This document shows, piece after piece, positions 8,131-16,068 of a stretch of DNA of 64,000 bases. Below the pieces are notes generated by a model. It was not told where the DNA came from and ran no database searches. It saw nothing but the letters and a program-made list of their open reading frames with translations. This stretch comes from CALBPI01 sp963922335 (GTDB lineage: Bacteria; Pseudomonadota; Gammaproteobacteria; Steroidobacterales; Woeseiaceae). Position numbers and translations under genes: made by a program. How positions within the stretch are numbered: position 1 is the first letter of the stretch; each line of letters begins with the position of its first letter. The stretch covers positions 1-64,000 of the forward strand of contig CAWUIB010000013.1 in the NCBI GenBank assembly GCA_963922335.1, written 5' to 3'.

Positions 8131-9077
8131 GTCCTAACTCGGGTCTGCTCGACAGTACGAAGCGGTTCATAGCCAATCTCGCCCATAGGAAATTACTTGG
8201 GCGACTGGACGACGAACTCACCTCTCAGAGCCTTGAACCGGTCAAAACCGGCATACGCAGGTGGTCACCGCTCGCATCGGCAAACGACGGTCTGGATCTG
8301 GTTCTAAGCCGGCGCGCACGAGTCTCCCAATTCCAGCCACCGCGTTCGATCCAGTTAATGCAGGATCTCACCGCGCAAAAGACCAAGTCTGACCGAATAC
8401 TGCGATTCTCAGACTTCGACGCGATCAGCGCCTGCAAGAGTCTTGACGATCGAAACGCTTATTCCTTCGGCTCGCTGCCGGAGTTTGGCGAACACGTCCG
8501 TCGCCGTCCGGACGACAGCATTGACCGGCTGCGTGAATTCCGCTCCGCCCTGATCTCGGGACAACTCGACGGGCTCGACGACATCGAATACTGGGCGTGG
8601 TGTGACCGCCTTGTGGTGTCTAACAGTGACCAGGGCCACCGCATTTCGGCGATCGCCGCACTGGCAACCGAAAAAGATTCTGTTTTTGGTGGGACATTCA
8701 GCAAGGCCGTGACAGTACACCACTTGGAAGACTCCGCCCAGGCGGAACTCCGTGCGCGTGCAACGCCCTTTGTGGTGGTCGCTACGAGTGAGTGGGAACA
8801 ACAATTGATGTCGTTGTTTCACGAACTGGCTTTGCCAGCTCTCTCGTTCGTACCGCGATCAAAGGAACGAAGGACGGGCGCCTGCCCCCGGGTGATTTGC
8901 GTCCTCGGCGAATTGGAGCTCGAAGAACAAGGACCGATTCTCACCCGCAGTATGAGCGCTCAACTGGCGTTGCGATCCGCCGTGATCGACCGCTTTGAGC
9001 ACCGAGTGACGTCCGGCCTTTTGGTGCCTTTCGGCGAGTATGTGTCCGCCACAGCCAATGCCTACCGGGCGCGGTAG
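8127..9077 (+). CDS. Hypothetical protein co-translated with the upstream gene
   Basis: This 316-residue soluble protein starts with GTG overlapping the previous stop. I cannot place it with confidence. The middle (residues about 165-205, GHRISAIAALATEK and a following VTVHHLED) recalls plasmid proteins in which a His/Arg loop is followed by beta strands, possibly DUF6685-like, but that is a memory-based guess. A stem-loop with a T run follows the gene, so the pair may be a complete transcription unit. Confidence 0.55.
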   Translation: MSPNSGLLDSTKRFIANLAHRKLLGRLDDELTSQSLEPVKTGIRRWSPLASANDGLDLVLSRRARVSQFQPPRSIQLMQDLTAQKTKSDRILRFSDFDAISACKSLDDRNAYSFGSLPEFGEHVRRRPDDSIDRLREFRSALISGQLDGLDDIEYWAWCDRLVVSNSDQGHRISAIAALATEKDSVFGGTFSKAVTVHHLEDSAQAELRARATPFVVVATSEWEQQLMSLFHELALPALSFVPRSKERRTGACPRVICVLGELELEEQGPILTRSMSAQLALRSAVIDRFEHRVTSGLLVPFGEYVSATANAYRAR

Positions 9078-9106
9078 CTAAAATGAACAAGAAGGGACCC
9101 CTGCAA

Positions 9107-9126
9107 GCCACATTTGTGGCATTTTT
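9107..9126 (+). terminator. Short rho-independent terminator-like hairpin
   Basis: GCCAC and GTGGC form a five-base stem around an ATTT loop and are followed by ATTTTT. It lies 30 bases after the stop of the two-gene unit. The stem is short, so termination may be weak. Confidence 0.4.
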
Positions 9127-9218
9127 GGCGAGATTCTGGGCATAAAATCTACTTGATTTTATTTTCCCAGGAGCTATAGACTTTCATACAGTGAAAGTGC
9201 GCAGGGACACCGCGTCGA

Positions 9219-9584
9219 ATGCTAGAACAAGAAGTCGAAAAGCTATTAGCGATCATGGAGTCGTTAACCGCCAGGCGAGCCGAGTTACTCGCTGACGCCG
9301 ATGAACTCAAAGCACAGGGAATCACCGACGGTCGTCCGGATTGGAACCGAAAGAAGTACCTGTATCTTCGATTCCCGACACAAAGCGGCGAACGCGCTCG
9401 CCAGTACATCGGATCAAACCCCGTGAAGACAGACGCGGCGCTACAAATGGTGGAACGCTCTATCCAGCACAAGAATCTGCTTCACCACGTCGAGGAGATC
9501 GACGCAAAGCAAGACGAAGTCAAAGAGCTCCTCTCCGAACTGCGAGAGAGCGTCTTGCGGTTACTCAAGAACATCAGCGGGTAG
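9219..9584 (+). CDS. Hypothetical coiled-coil protein
   Basis: This 121-residue protein begins and ends with heptad-like helices (about residues 1-35 and 75-118) around a basic centre (NRKKYLYLRFPTQSGERARQYIGSNP). The centre recalls the arm-binding segments of recombinases or small nucleic-acid-binding proteins, but I cannot assign a family. The composition and codon use look like a real gene. It is monocistronic as far as can be seen. Confidence 0.5.
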   Translation: MLEQEVEKLLAIMESLTARRAELLADADELKAQGITDGRPDWNRKKYLYLRFPTQSGERARQYIGSNPVKTDAALQMVERSIQHKNLLHHVEEIDAKQDEVKELLSELRESVLRLLKNISG

Positions 9585-9679
9585 GAAACGCGATTCAGAA
9601 CTCTCAATACCCTGTTTGACTTAACGATCAGTTATTATCGAGCGCAGATGGTCGGCACAAACCGCCCATTCGCGCCACA

Positions 9680-10009
9680 ATGAAACACCCAACACCGATA
9701 TCCAGGCCCGCCTTGCGTGTCATGGCGGAGCAAAGCCGCCTGACGGACGCTGCTTTCATCGGCGGAGACCACGACGGGCAGCACGGTTTCGTCCTGCGAC
9801 TGAAATATCGCGAGAACGACCAAATCCTCGACGGCATCCTGATCAAACAGGATGGCGAGACTCGTGTCTTCGTCACGCCGCAAACATGCACAAAAAATGC
9901 ATACAAACTTGGCATCCACGAGTATCGATTCGAAACCTGGGAATGGGACCCGCGGCACTACGATGCCTACGACGCCCAAGTTCGCAGCCACCGGAAGAAA
10001 CGGAAATAG
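9680..10009 (+). CDS. Small hypothetical protein
   Basis: The product is 109 residues with a beta-rich pattern (FVLRLKYRENDQILDGILIKQDGETRVFV) and a basic tail (RSHRKKRK). No family comes to mind. The gene ends two bases before the convergent end of the parB-like gene, a tight arrangement that supports it being real. Confidence 0.5.
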   Translation: MKHPTPISRPALRVMAEQSRLTDAAFIGGDHDGQHGFVLRLKYRENDQILDGILIKQDGETRVFVTPQTCTKNAYKLGIHEYRFETWEWDPRHYDAYDAQVRSHRKKRK

Positions 10010-10010
10010 C

Positions 10011-10829
10011 TCAGAAACCTGGCCTGTATCCCAAGCGTTCCAATATGCCCTCAAGAACCTCGAAATCGCCGTGATATTGAATCGTCAATCGCGACGAATC
10101 GATCGACACCTCAGCGCCGACTGACGCTGACACATCCCGCTCAAGCTTAAGCATATCGGCACTCTTCTCTTCCGGCTCAGCAAGCAACTGGCTTTTCGAC
10201 GACGCGGCACTTCGCGTCAATTCGCTACCGTTTCCCGACACAGCAGATTCGATTGCGCGGGCCGACAACCCATCTCTGATGATTCGCTTCGCAAGCGTGA
10301 GAATCTCTCTGGTCGAATTCAATCGCAGTAGCGGCCGAGCTTGACCCGCCGTCATTGAGCCGTCGCGGAGCATCTCCTGAACACCGGTTGGCAGTCTCAA
10401 CAACCTGATCGAGTGCGCCACATAGGACCGACTATGTCCCGTGAGGCGAGCCAGTTTAGCAATGGGGATGGGTGCCCCCCGTTTACCGTACTCGTACCGT
10501 TGGGCCTCGAAGGTTTCTGCTTCGTGTATGGGATTGGTTTTGGCGACGCCGTAACTGTCGCGAACGACAGCTTCGACGTCCTCGTCGGAGAGATCCTCAC
10601 GGACGATCACCAAGACCTCATACAGCGCGGCCAGGCCGGCAGCTACCCAGACGTCGGGACCGGTGATGATCTCGTACCTCCCGTCACTGCCAGGTACCAC
10701 TGACATCGGATCGTGAAAGCCAGTTTCGCGTAGGGACGCGACTAGAGACGCCTTGGGCTTAGCGACAAATCCGGCAGGCCGGAACCGACTCAAGCGGAGC
10801 CGCTCAATACCGATCCGCCGAACGTCCAT
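10011..10829 (-). CDS. ParB/KorB-like partition or regulatory protein
   Basis: This 272-residue protein has a ParB N-terminal domain (about residues 1-95, with a degenerate GPDVWVAAGLAAL in place of the usual GERR box) and a helix-turn-helix middle domain (IPIAKLARLTGHSRSYVAHSIRLLRL). The ATG at 10829 has GGAGG five bases upstream. It follows the parAB pair on the same strand by 122 bases. Two ParB-like proteins in one cluster suggest that this one has a second role, such as regulator or accessory centromere-binding protein. Confidence 0.75.
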   Translation of the reverse strand: MDVRRIGIERLRLSRFRPAGFVAKPKASLVASLRETGFHDPMSVVPGSDGRYEIITGPDVWVAAGLAALYEVLVIVREDLSDEDVEAVVRDSYGVAKTNPIHEAETFEAQRYEYGKRGAPIPIAKLARLTGHSRSYVAHSIRLLRLPTGVQEMLRDGSMTAGQARPLLRLNSTREILTLAKRIIRDGLSARAIESAVSGNGSELTRSAASSKSQLLAEPEEKSADMLKLERDVSASVGAEVSIDSSRLTIQYHGDFEVLEGILERLGYRPGF

Positions 10830-10951
10830 AGCTGCCTCCGATCGCGTGTCACGTGACACACTGTACCGGATTCTGCGAATTTTTCCAGCCGTTTCAGCGC
10901 ATTAAAATACGCCTGTTTTCTCAATTGGAACAATTACTTAAGCCGAAATTG

Positions 10952-11959
10952 TCACTTGACAATTTTTTCTCCGTATTGCTCGAGCGCAGTAGCGCACGCT
11001 GCCAAGATTTCTTCGTTGGTCGCCCCGCTCTTCGGCACCACGCGCAGTACGAGACCGCTCCTGCCTTGACGTGTAACGCTCAGCATCGGCTTACCGTCCG
11101 AGGACTCAAACTCCGCGAGTGTTCCCCGCGCGGCTTTTGGCTTTGCGGTCAACGACTGGACCAGGGTACTGACCACCTGCGACGCGGCGATAAGCGCCCT
11201 ACCCTCGTCAAGCCTTCGCTGCTGGCGCTTGCTCACATCGTCCGCCGCAGCCAGCAGCTTGCGCTTGTCCTTCGCCGCTTTCAGGAACGGCTTTAGGTCC
11301 TTGCCGTGCTTCGTCTTGATGACGGTCACGTCGCCGAACGCCGCAAGGACTTTCTTCGGGAGAGTGGCAAGATCAAGATACCGTGACAGCCAGGCCTCGG
11401 ACACTTCTAAGCGCGCGGCCATTTCTTTCTGGGTTCGGTAGTAGAGCTTGAGCGCCTCTCGGTAATCGGTGGCCCGCTCGATATCGCTTAGATCTTCGCG
11501 GTCTCGGTTCTCCAGGTCTGACAGTCGGAACGCCGCTTCGTCCGTGAGCTCACGAACCTCGATTAGATACAGGAAGTCGGGGTAGTTGTTCTCGCGAAGG
11601 AAGGTCACGGTCCAGTGCCGGCGCGCCCCACAGATCACCTCATAGTCGTAATTCGGATCATCCGTCACTGGGCGCACAATGGCCGGAAACTCCTGCTTGC
11701 CCTGTCGTTTGAAACCATCGATAAGGCCCTGGCATGAGGCCTCCGTCAGAAGGTCGTACCGACGATTGTGGCGCGACCACATGCGGCAGCGCGCCGGATC
11801 AACGCGTTTGTGGGTCTTGTCCTCGATCACGCCTGAGGTGAGCTCACCCAGCGTGTCCGAACGGGTTTCAAGATAACCGGGACGCACACGGCGCCGAGGC
11901 GCCGGCGCGTCGCCTGACTTGCCAATCTCGCTCAGTATGGATGTCGTCTTCTTCGCCAT
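10952..11959 (-). CDS. parB: ParB, plasmid partition protein
   Basis: This 335-residue protein binds the centromere and works with ParA in segregating the replicon. The N-terminal ParB/CTPase domain includes EVICGARRHWTVTFLRE, followed by NRDREDLSDIERATDY and a helix-turn-helix (QKEMAARLEVSEAWLSRYL). The C-terminus has the layout expected of a dimer domain. It lies nine bases after parA, clearly the same operon. An internal patch KTKHGKDLKPF may contact DNA. Confidence 0.87.
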   Translation of the reverse strand: MAKKTTSILSEIGKSGDAPAPRRRVRPGYLETRSDTLGELTSGVIEDKTHKRVDPARCRMWSRHNRRYDLLTEASCQGLIDGFKRQGKQEFPAIVRPVTDDPNYDYEVICGARRHWTVTFLRENNYPDFLYLIEVRELTDEAAFRLSDLENRDREDLSDIERATDYREALKLYYRTQKEMAARLEVSEAWLSRYLDLATLPKKVLAAFGDVTVIKTKHGKDLKPFLKAAKDKRKLLAAADDVSKRQQRRLDEGRALIAASQVVSTLVQSLTAKPKAARGTLAEFESSDGKPMLSVTRQGRSGLVLRVVPKSGATNEEILAACATALEQYGEKIVK

Positions 11960-11968
11960 GATCCCCTC

Positions 11969-13189
11969 CTACACCACGCCTTCTTCACGAAGGCTTTCGA
12001 GATGACTGGGCCAGGTCTTGCGGATCAACAGCTCAATCTCTTTGTTGACCGCGTCCAGATAGACCTTGGCGCGCTTGTGAACCTCCGCCGATGTCATCGG
12101 CCCCTCGAGCTCGTAGACCGACATCAGCAAGCCACCGGCGTTGTCGATTTCCGCGCTGTCCTTCATCACCGTGTTGAGCATCGAGGACCCATAACAATCG
12201 CGCATCATATCGGTGATTCTGGCGTGCGCTGACTTGCCCTCGTCCATATCATTGGCGAGGACTCGCAGAAAGTTGTAGCTGCCTTCCAGACCCAGTTTTT
12301 GGAGCGCTTCCAGCGCTTCAATCAGCATGGTGAAAAAGTTCGCCGTCGAACCAAAATCGATGGTCGCTGGACGGCACGGCACGACGAGCGCGTTCGCCGC
12401 GTGCAGCACACTCAGAGAGATCATCCCGAGCGCCGGTGGCGGGTCGATCAGAATGACATCGAACGCATCGGTTATCCCTTCGATGCCCTTGCGCAGTCGA
12501 CCGAGCATTTGGGGCTTATCGCGCATCTTCGCGGCGAGGAAGTACTCCGCACTGTAGACGTCGAGATTGGCCGGAACTAGAGAGACCTGATCCCAGTGGG
12601 TATCGGCAATCGCATACTCGATGGATTCTCGCTCACCCAGCAAAAACGGGTAGAGGGTCTGCTCGGCCTGAACATCGACGTCCGGGTTTAATCCGAACAG
12701 GCTCGTTGTGCTGCCCTGAGGGTCGCAGTCAATGACGCAAACCCGATACCCGCGCAGCGCCAGGTAATGCGACAGATGGACGGTGATCGTGGATTTGCCG
12801 ACCCCACCTTTGAAGTTCTGGATCCCGATCACAGCGGGCTCATCGGTTTTCGGGTAACGCCATGGGCGCGTCTGAAAAAGATCGCGCATCCGGTTGACGT
12901 CTTCGAGGGAGTAGGGTGCACGGCGACCGTTCGAGCGCCGCTCTGGCGTGGGCAAGCGACCGGTCGACTCGGCCTTGCGAATCGTGGCCGCTGTTCGCCC
13001 CACCATCTCCGCCACCTCCGAGATCGTGAATCGCCGATCGAGGGTCTTTTTACCGTCCGGCGCGAACACCGCGCCTCGAAGCCGTTCGATAACGTCGTAT
13101 GATGCGGTCTCGATTTCGCGAATGCCCTCGATTCCGATACGATTTGTAGACCGCCCGTTTGCTTCTACGACTGGATCAATCGCTGTCAT
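11969..13189 (-). CDS. parA: ParA, plasmid partition ATPase (type Ia)
   Basis: The product is 406 residues. An N-terminal helix-turn-helix of MerR type (RFTISEVAEMVGRTAATIRK, about residues 55-75) would allow it to repress its own operon. The deviant Walker A motif NFKGGVGKSTITVHLS and the CVIDCDPQGSTTSLFG strand show the ParA/Soj ATPase domain. The ATG at 13189 was preferred because GGAG precedes it; the open frame extends upstream but only across the divergent promoter region. It is divergent from the rep gene. Confidence 0.9.
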   Translation of the reverse strand: MTAIDPVVEANGRSTNRIGIEGIREIETASYDVIERLRGAVFAPDGKKTLDRRFTISEVAEMVGRTAATIRKAESTGRLPTPERRSNGRRAPYSLEDVNRMRDLFQTRPWRYPKTDEPAVIGIQNFKGGVGKSTITVHLSHYLALRGYRVCVIDCDPQGSTTSLFGLNPDVDVQAEQTLYPFLLGERESIEYAIADTHWDQVSLVPANLDVYSAEYFLAAKMRDKPQMLGRLRKGIEGITDAFDVILIDPPPALGMISLSVLHAANALVVPCRPATIDFGSTANFFTMLIEALEALQKLGLEGSYNFLRVLANDMDEGKSAHARITDMMRDCYGSSMLNTVMKDSAEIDNAGGLLMSVYELEGPMTSAEVHKRAKVYLDAVNKEIELLIRKTWPSHLESLREEGVV

Positions 13190-13394
13190 CGTTAATTCTC
13201 CATACAATCCCGAAAGTTTCGCTTTTCCGTCGTTTTCGGGACAAAATTTGCAACCTCTGATGGGCGCCAATATACTCCGTTTGACAGTAATCACCAGAAC
13301 AAGACCGAGTATTTGACGTAAATACCAAGTTTCTAGCGCTGACTTTGAAGATACGGGGACAGTATCGTGGCGCGAGGAAGCAAACGGAGCTGGC
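13190..13394. promoter_or_regulatory. Divergent rep/par promoter region
   Basis: These 205 bases separate the start codons of parA and the replication initiator and must hold both promoters. A TTGACA hexamer at 13281-13286 points toward rep, and a TATATT on the minus strand at 13269-13274 points toward parA. Neither has a perfect partner hexamer, so assignments are tentative. ParA autoregulation through its N-terminal helix-turn-helix would act here. Confidence 0.4.
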
Positions 13395-14642
13395 ATGGAG
13401 CGAGAACAGGGTCCAAGTGACCGAGTAGGGGAGCACAGCGAGGCTGAAGACAAAGACCGGGCCATATGGGGCAGGGTGGTGGAACATCTGGCCGAAGCTC
13501 ACGACGAGCAAACGCTCAGCACCTGGATCAAGCCGATCGCGTGCACCATTCGTGATGATCGCCTTTGGCTGGGTACGCCGAATCACTACGTTCTGGACCG
13601 CATTAAGAGCGACTTCCTAGACGACATTCGAGAGGCCGTCGAAGCGGCGACTGGCTCGCCAATTAAGAACGTCAGTATCCTCACCGACAGTCACGAAGGC
13701 CTGCGTGCCCGCGCCGCCAAAGAAAGCGCGCCGACGCGCCACCAGACACGCGGTCGGACGAGTGAATCGGTCGTTGAGCGCGCGCAGCTCAAGCTGTTCG
13801 ATCTTGAACGGGCAGGGCAGTTCGCCGCCTATCCGGTCTCACCCAACAACGAGTTCCCAACCCTTCTGACTCGTTTGCCGTTGTTCAAACCGGGGCGCGC
13901 ATCGAGCCAGGCCGCGCTGCTGGACAAAGACCTCGCGCTGCCCTTTGCAACCTCATGGGGCGACGGACGCAAGTTCGGACCCCCATTGACCGTCTACGAT
14001 GAAGACACGCTCATGGCGATTGGCCGACTTCGTCAAAACATGCTCATCGGCCACCCGAGCAAGATGCCGGCACCCATCTCGGCGATGTACAGAGCGGACG
14101 GCGAAGAGGACGTGCGTGTTCACGTCGTCTACTGCATGCTTGGTGACATCCAAGATATGTGCGGCACCTCCAAAGGCGGTAGAAATAACAAGCTGCGTCT
14201 TGCATCGATCAAGCGACTCGCTGCCACCAAAATCGAATTCAGTCGAGAGACTCAAGAGAAGACCCGAAGCGGAACGACGATTGATCTGATCCACGTTAAG
14301 TGGGAGGAGTACGAGGACAGCGCGACCCTGTACATCCAATTCTCGCCGGTGATGGTCACCTGGCTGGAGAACGCCTACACCTACATCGATTGGAACATCC
14401 GTCGTCAGCTCACAAGCGACGTCGGGAAAGCCGTGCATCGGTTTCTATCCGGTCAGCCCAAAAGCTATTCGATCTTCACCCGCAAACTCCAAGTCACCAT
14501 CGGCCATCAATCGTCCTACAAAGAGTTCAGCCGGCTTCTTCGTGAAGCGCTCGGACAGCTTCAGGATCTCGGCTGGTTGGAATCCTGGTCGATCGAGGGG
14601 AATGGACGCAGCAAGCCGCACAAGCTCATCTTGAAGCGCTGA
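13395..14642 (+). CDS. Plasmid replication initiator with a DnaA domain I-like N-terminus
   Basis: This 415-residue protein should open the origin and recruit the replication machinery. Residues about 24-95 (IWGRVVEHL, LSTWIKPI, LWLGTPNHYVLDRI) read as the DnaA N-terminal domain, which in DnaA recruits DnaB helicase. The C-terminal 260 residues look like a plasmid Rep/TrfA-type double winged-helix protein (KLRLASIKRLAATKIEF, VGKAVHRFLSGQPKSYSIF). It lies just upstream of the iteron array and divergent from parA. The fused layout is inferred from motif reading. Confidence 0.78.
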   Translation: MEREQGPSDRVGEHSEAEDKDRAIWGRVVEHLAEAHDEQTLSTWIKPIACTIRDDRLWLGTPNHYVLDRIKSDFLDDIREAVEAATGSPIKNVSILTDSHEGLRARAAKESAPTRHQTRGRTSESVVERAQLKLFDLERAGQFAAYPVSPNNEFPTLLTRLPLFKPGRASSQAALLDKDLALPFATSWGDGRKFGPPLTVYDEDTLMAIGRLRQNMLIGHPSKMPAPISAMYRADGEEDVRVHVVYCMLGDIQDMCGTSKGGRNNKLRLASIKRLAATKIEFSRETQEKTRSGTTIDLIHVKWEEYEDSATLYIQFSPVMVTWLENAYTYIDWNIRRQLTSDVGKAVHRFLSGQPKSYSIFTRKLQVTIGHQSSYKEFSRLLREALGQLQDLGWLESWSIEGNGRSKPHKLILKR

Positions 14643-14679
14643 GCACCGCTCGAATCTCTGTATTTCGCGCCGATTTGGC

Positions 14680-15100
14680 GTGTACTTAACCCACCGAACA
14701 CCTCGCCGTCGAAGGCTTGAAGCCCACTGGGAGCGCGGTATTCACCCGATTTTCGAGGGTCGGTCGAGCGCGTGTACTCAACCCACCGAAGCAATTTATG
14801 CTGCTATTTCAGGCCGTTCGCGCGATTCTGGCCCTTTCCGGGCGTAGTCTCGCGAAAACGCGAAAATTCGGCAGAAATGATGGTGTACTTATCCCACCCA
14901 AACGGATTGCGGGACCTCAATACGGGGTAGGGGAGGGTGTACTTAACCCACCGAACTTATCCACAGACCACGGGTACAGAATTGACCCGGTGCGGGTACT
15001 CAGCCCACCGAAGCGGGGTATTCAACGAACCCAGTGACGGTACCCAACCCACCGGGTGAGGGTATGCAACGCACTCGGCACGGGTACCTAACCAACCGGT
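14680..15100 (+). repeat. Iteron array, likely vegetative origin (oriV)
   Basis: A 19-base unit close to GTGTACTTAACCCACCGAA occurs at 14680, 14772, 14883, 14937 and, more diverged, at about 14994, 15036 and 15080. The first and fourth copies are identical. Spacing is irregular (92, 111, 54, 57 bases and less). The array starts 37 bases after the rep stop codon, holds a perfect DnaA box and is followed by an AT-rich stretch. This is the standard layout of an iteron-controlled plasmid origin. Confidence 0.85.
14957..14965 (+). other. Consensus DnaA box inside the iteron array
   Basis: TTATCCACA matches the strict DnaA box consensus. It follows the fourth iteron directly. It suggests that host DnaA also takes part in opening this origin. 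Confidence 0.75.
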
Positions 15101-15282
15101 TTCACGACCGATGGAACGCAAGCCCTTGCCAGCGCTACGTTTGCGGCCTCAACACGGTTCCGTAGTCATCTTAATAATCCTCTTCTTAGTCTTTTCTCTT
15201 AATCAATATGTAGTACGCGGCGTAGTAGCGGCCGCGGGGTTTTTGTCTGCGACAAGAGAAGGGACGAAGAAAACAGCGACTA
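15101..15282. other. AT-rich tract after the iterons, possible unwinding element
   Basis: Bases 15165-15220 are clearly AT-richer than the surroundings, with pyrimidine-rich TCTTCTTAGTCTTTTCTCTT. In iteron origins the duplex unwinding element lies beside the repeats. A 63-codon frame crosses this stretch but reads like chance hydrophobic translation of AT-rich DNA, so I do not call a gene. Confidence 0.45.
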
Positions 15283-15666
15283 TCACGATAGCAACAGCCT
15301 GACAGATTCGCTCGTCACCGCGAAGGCGCCGGACTCGATCAGGCACCCTTGGACAAATCGATCGCTAGGCACATCAATCCAATTAACCCCAATACCTGGC
15401 TCGTCTGTGTACCGACTCACCTCGAGCTTCACCGGCCGGGCCCCGTCAAGCGCCTTAGCTTCGTCCACCGAGATAAACCCAAGCCACCGAACATACTGAA
15501 CATCGCCGTTTTTCAAGTACACGCCAATCGTCTCGCCCCGAGTATCTGGATAGAGCTCGATATTTCTGTAATTGAGTCTTCGGACGAGGGCAGGCAACTT
15601 ACTTGATCGATAGCAGAGCGCGAACTGTATATTTATCCAGGTTGCCCTGGTGCAAATCAAGACCAC
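15283..15666 (-). CDS. Hypothetical protein downstream of the ubiquitin-like operon
   Basis: This frame of 127 codons is not recognised. The part from about residue 30 on reads like a folded alpha/beta domain (TIGVYLKNGDVQYVRWLGFISVDEAK). The start at 15666 has no clear ribosome site, and a shorter start is possible. It follows the DUF6527 gene by 57 bases on the same strand, so it may be a fourth gene of that operon. I give modest confidence. Confidence 0.45.
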   Translation of the reverse strand: MVLICTRATWINIQFALCYRSSKLPALVRRLNYRNIELYPDTRGETIGVYLKNGDVQYVRWLGFISVDEAKALDGARPVKLEVSRYTDEPGIGVNWIDVPSDRFVQGCLIESGAFAVTSESVRLLLS

Positions 15667-15723
15667 TAACGCACGGTGCGCCGTCTATTGTTTGGGCCGC
15701 GGACAAGCACGAAAGTTGAGCTG

Positions 15724-16068
15724 CTATCGCTCATTTTGATGGCACCATTGGATGCGACCGCGCCGCAGCCAGAAATGGCTCTTGCAACCGGTGGTTCGGT
15801 GAATCGACGGAAAGAGTGTTGGTGACTTGGGGCTATTCCACCTAAGTTTCCAAGATGGCTTGACTGTGGGCAGCAACACTAGCTCTATTCGCTCGCCGCA
15901 CCCGCACGGACACCGCATCGCCGCAACCCACAATTCACCGTCTTCATGCGCCACGACCAACTGGCCTCGCTTCAGCCGGTCAGGCGGCGTGTCCCCCGAG
16001 TGCCACACCAAGCTAAATTTGGATCGCTTTCGGCGCAGTCGCCGCGACAGACGTTTTAGCCAGTTCAT
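15724..16068 (-). CDS. DUF6527 family metal-binding protein of the ubiquitin-like system
   Basis: This 114-residue protein has the DUF6527 hallmark: CPCGCGE at residues 53-59, FPSI at 86-89 and GCKSHFW at 94-100, a cysteine/histidine set suited to bind zinc. The N-terminus is strongly basic. It overlaps the E1 gene by four bases. DUF6527 genes accompany ubiquitin-like operons in bacteria; from memory, such proteins have been linked to processing of the ubiquitin-like protein, but I cannot verify that here. Confidence 0.75.
   Translation of the reverse strand: MNWLKRLSRRLRRKRSKFSLVWHSGDTPPDRLKRGQLVVAHEDGELWVAAMRCPCGCGERIELVLLPTVKPSWKLRWNSPKSPTLFPSIHRTTGCKSHFWLRRGRIQWCHQNER

Noticed and set aside
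14680..15100. CRISPR-like array of short repeats
   Set aside because: The repeats are 19 bases, unevenly spaced and diverged, lie next to a rep gene and contain a DnaA box. They are iterons. No CRISPR or cas gene was seen.
15111..15302. 63-codon frame with a hydrophobic stretch after the iterons
   Set aside because: It has no ribosome site and its hydrophobic part comes from the AT-rich tract expected at an origin.
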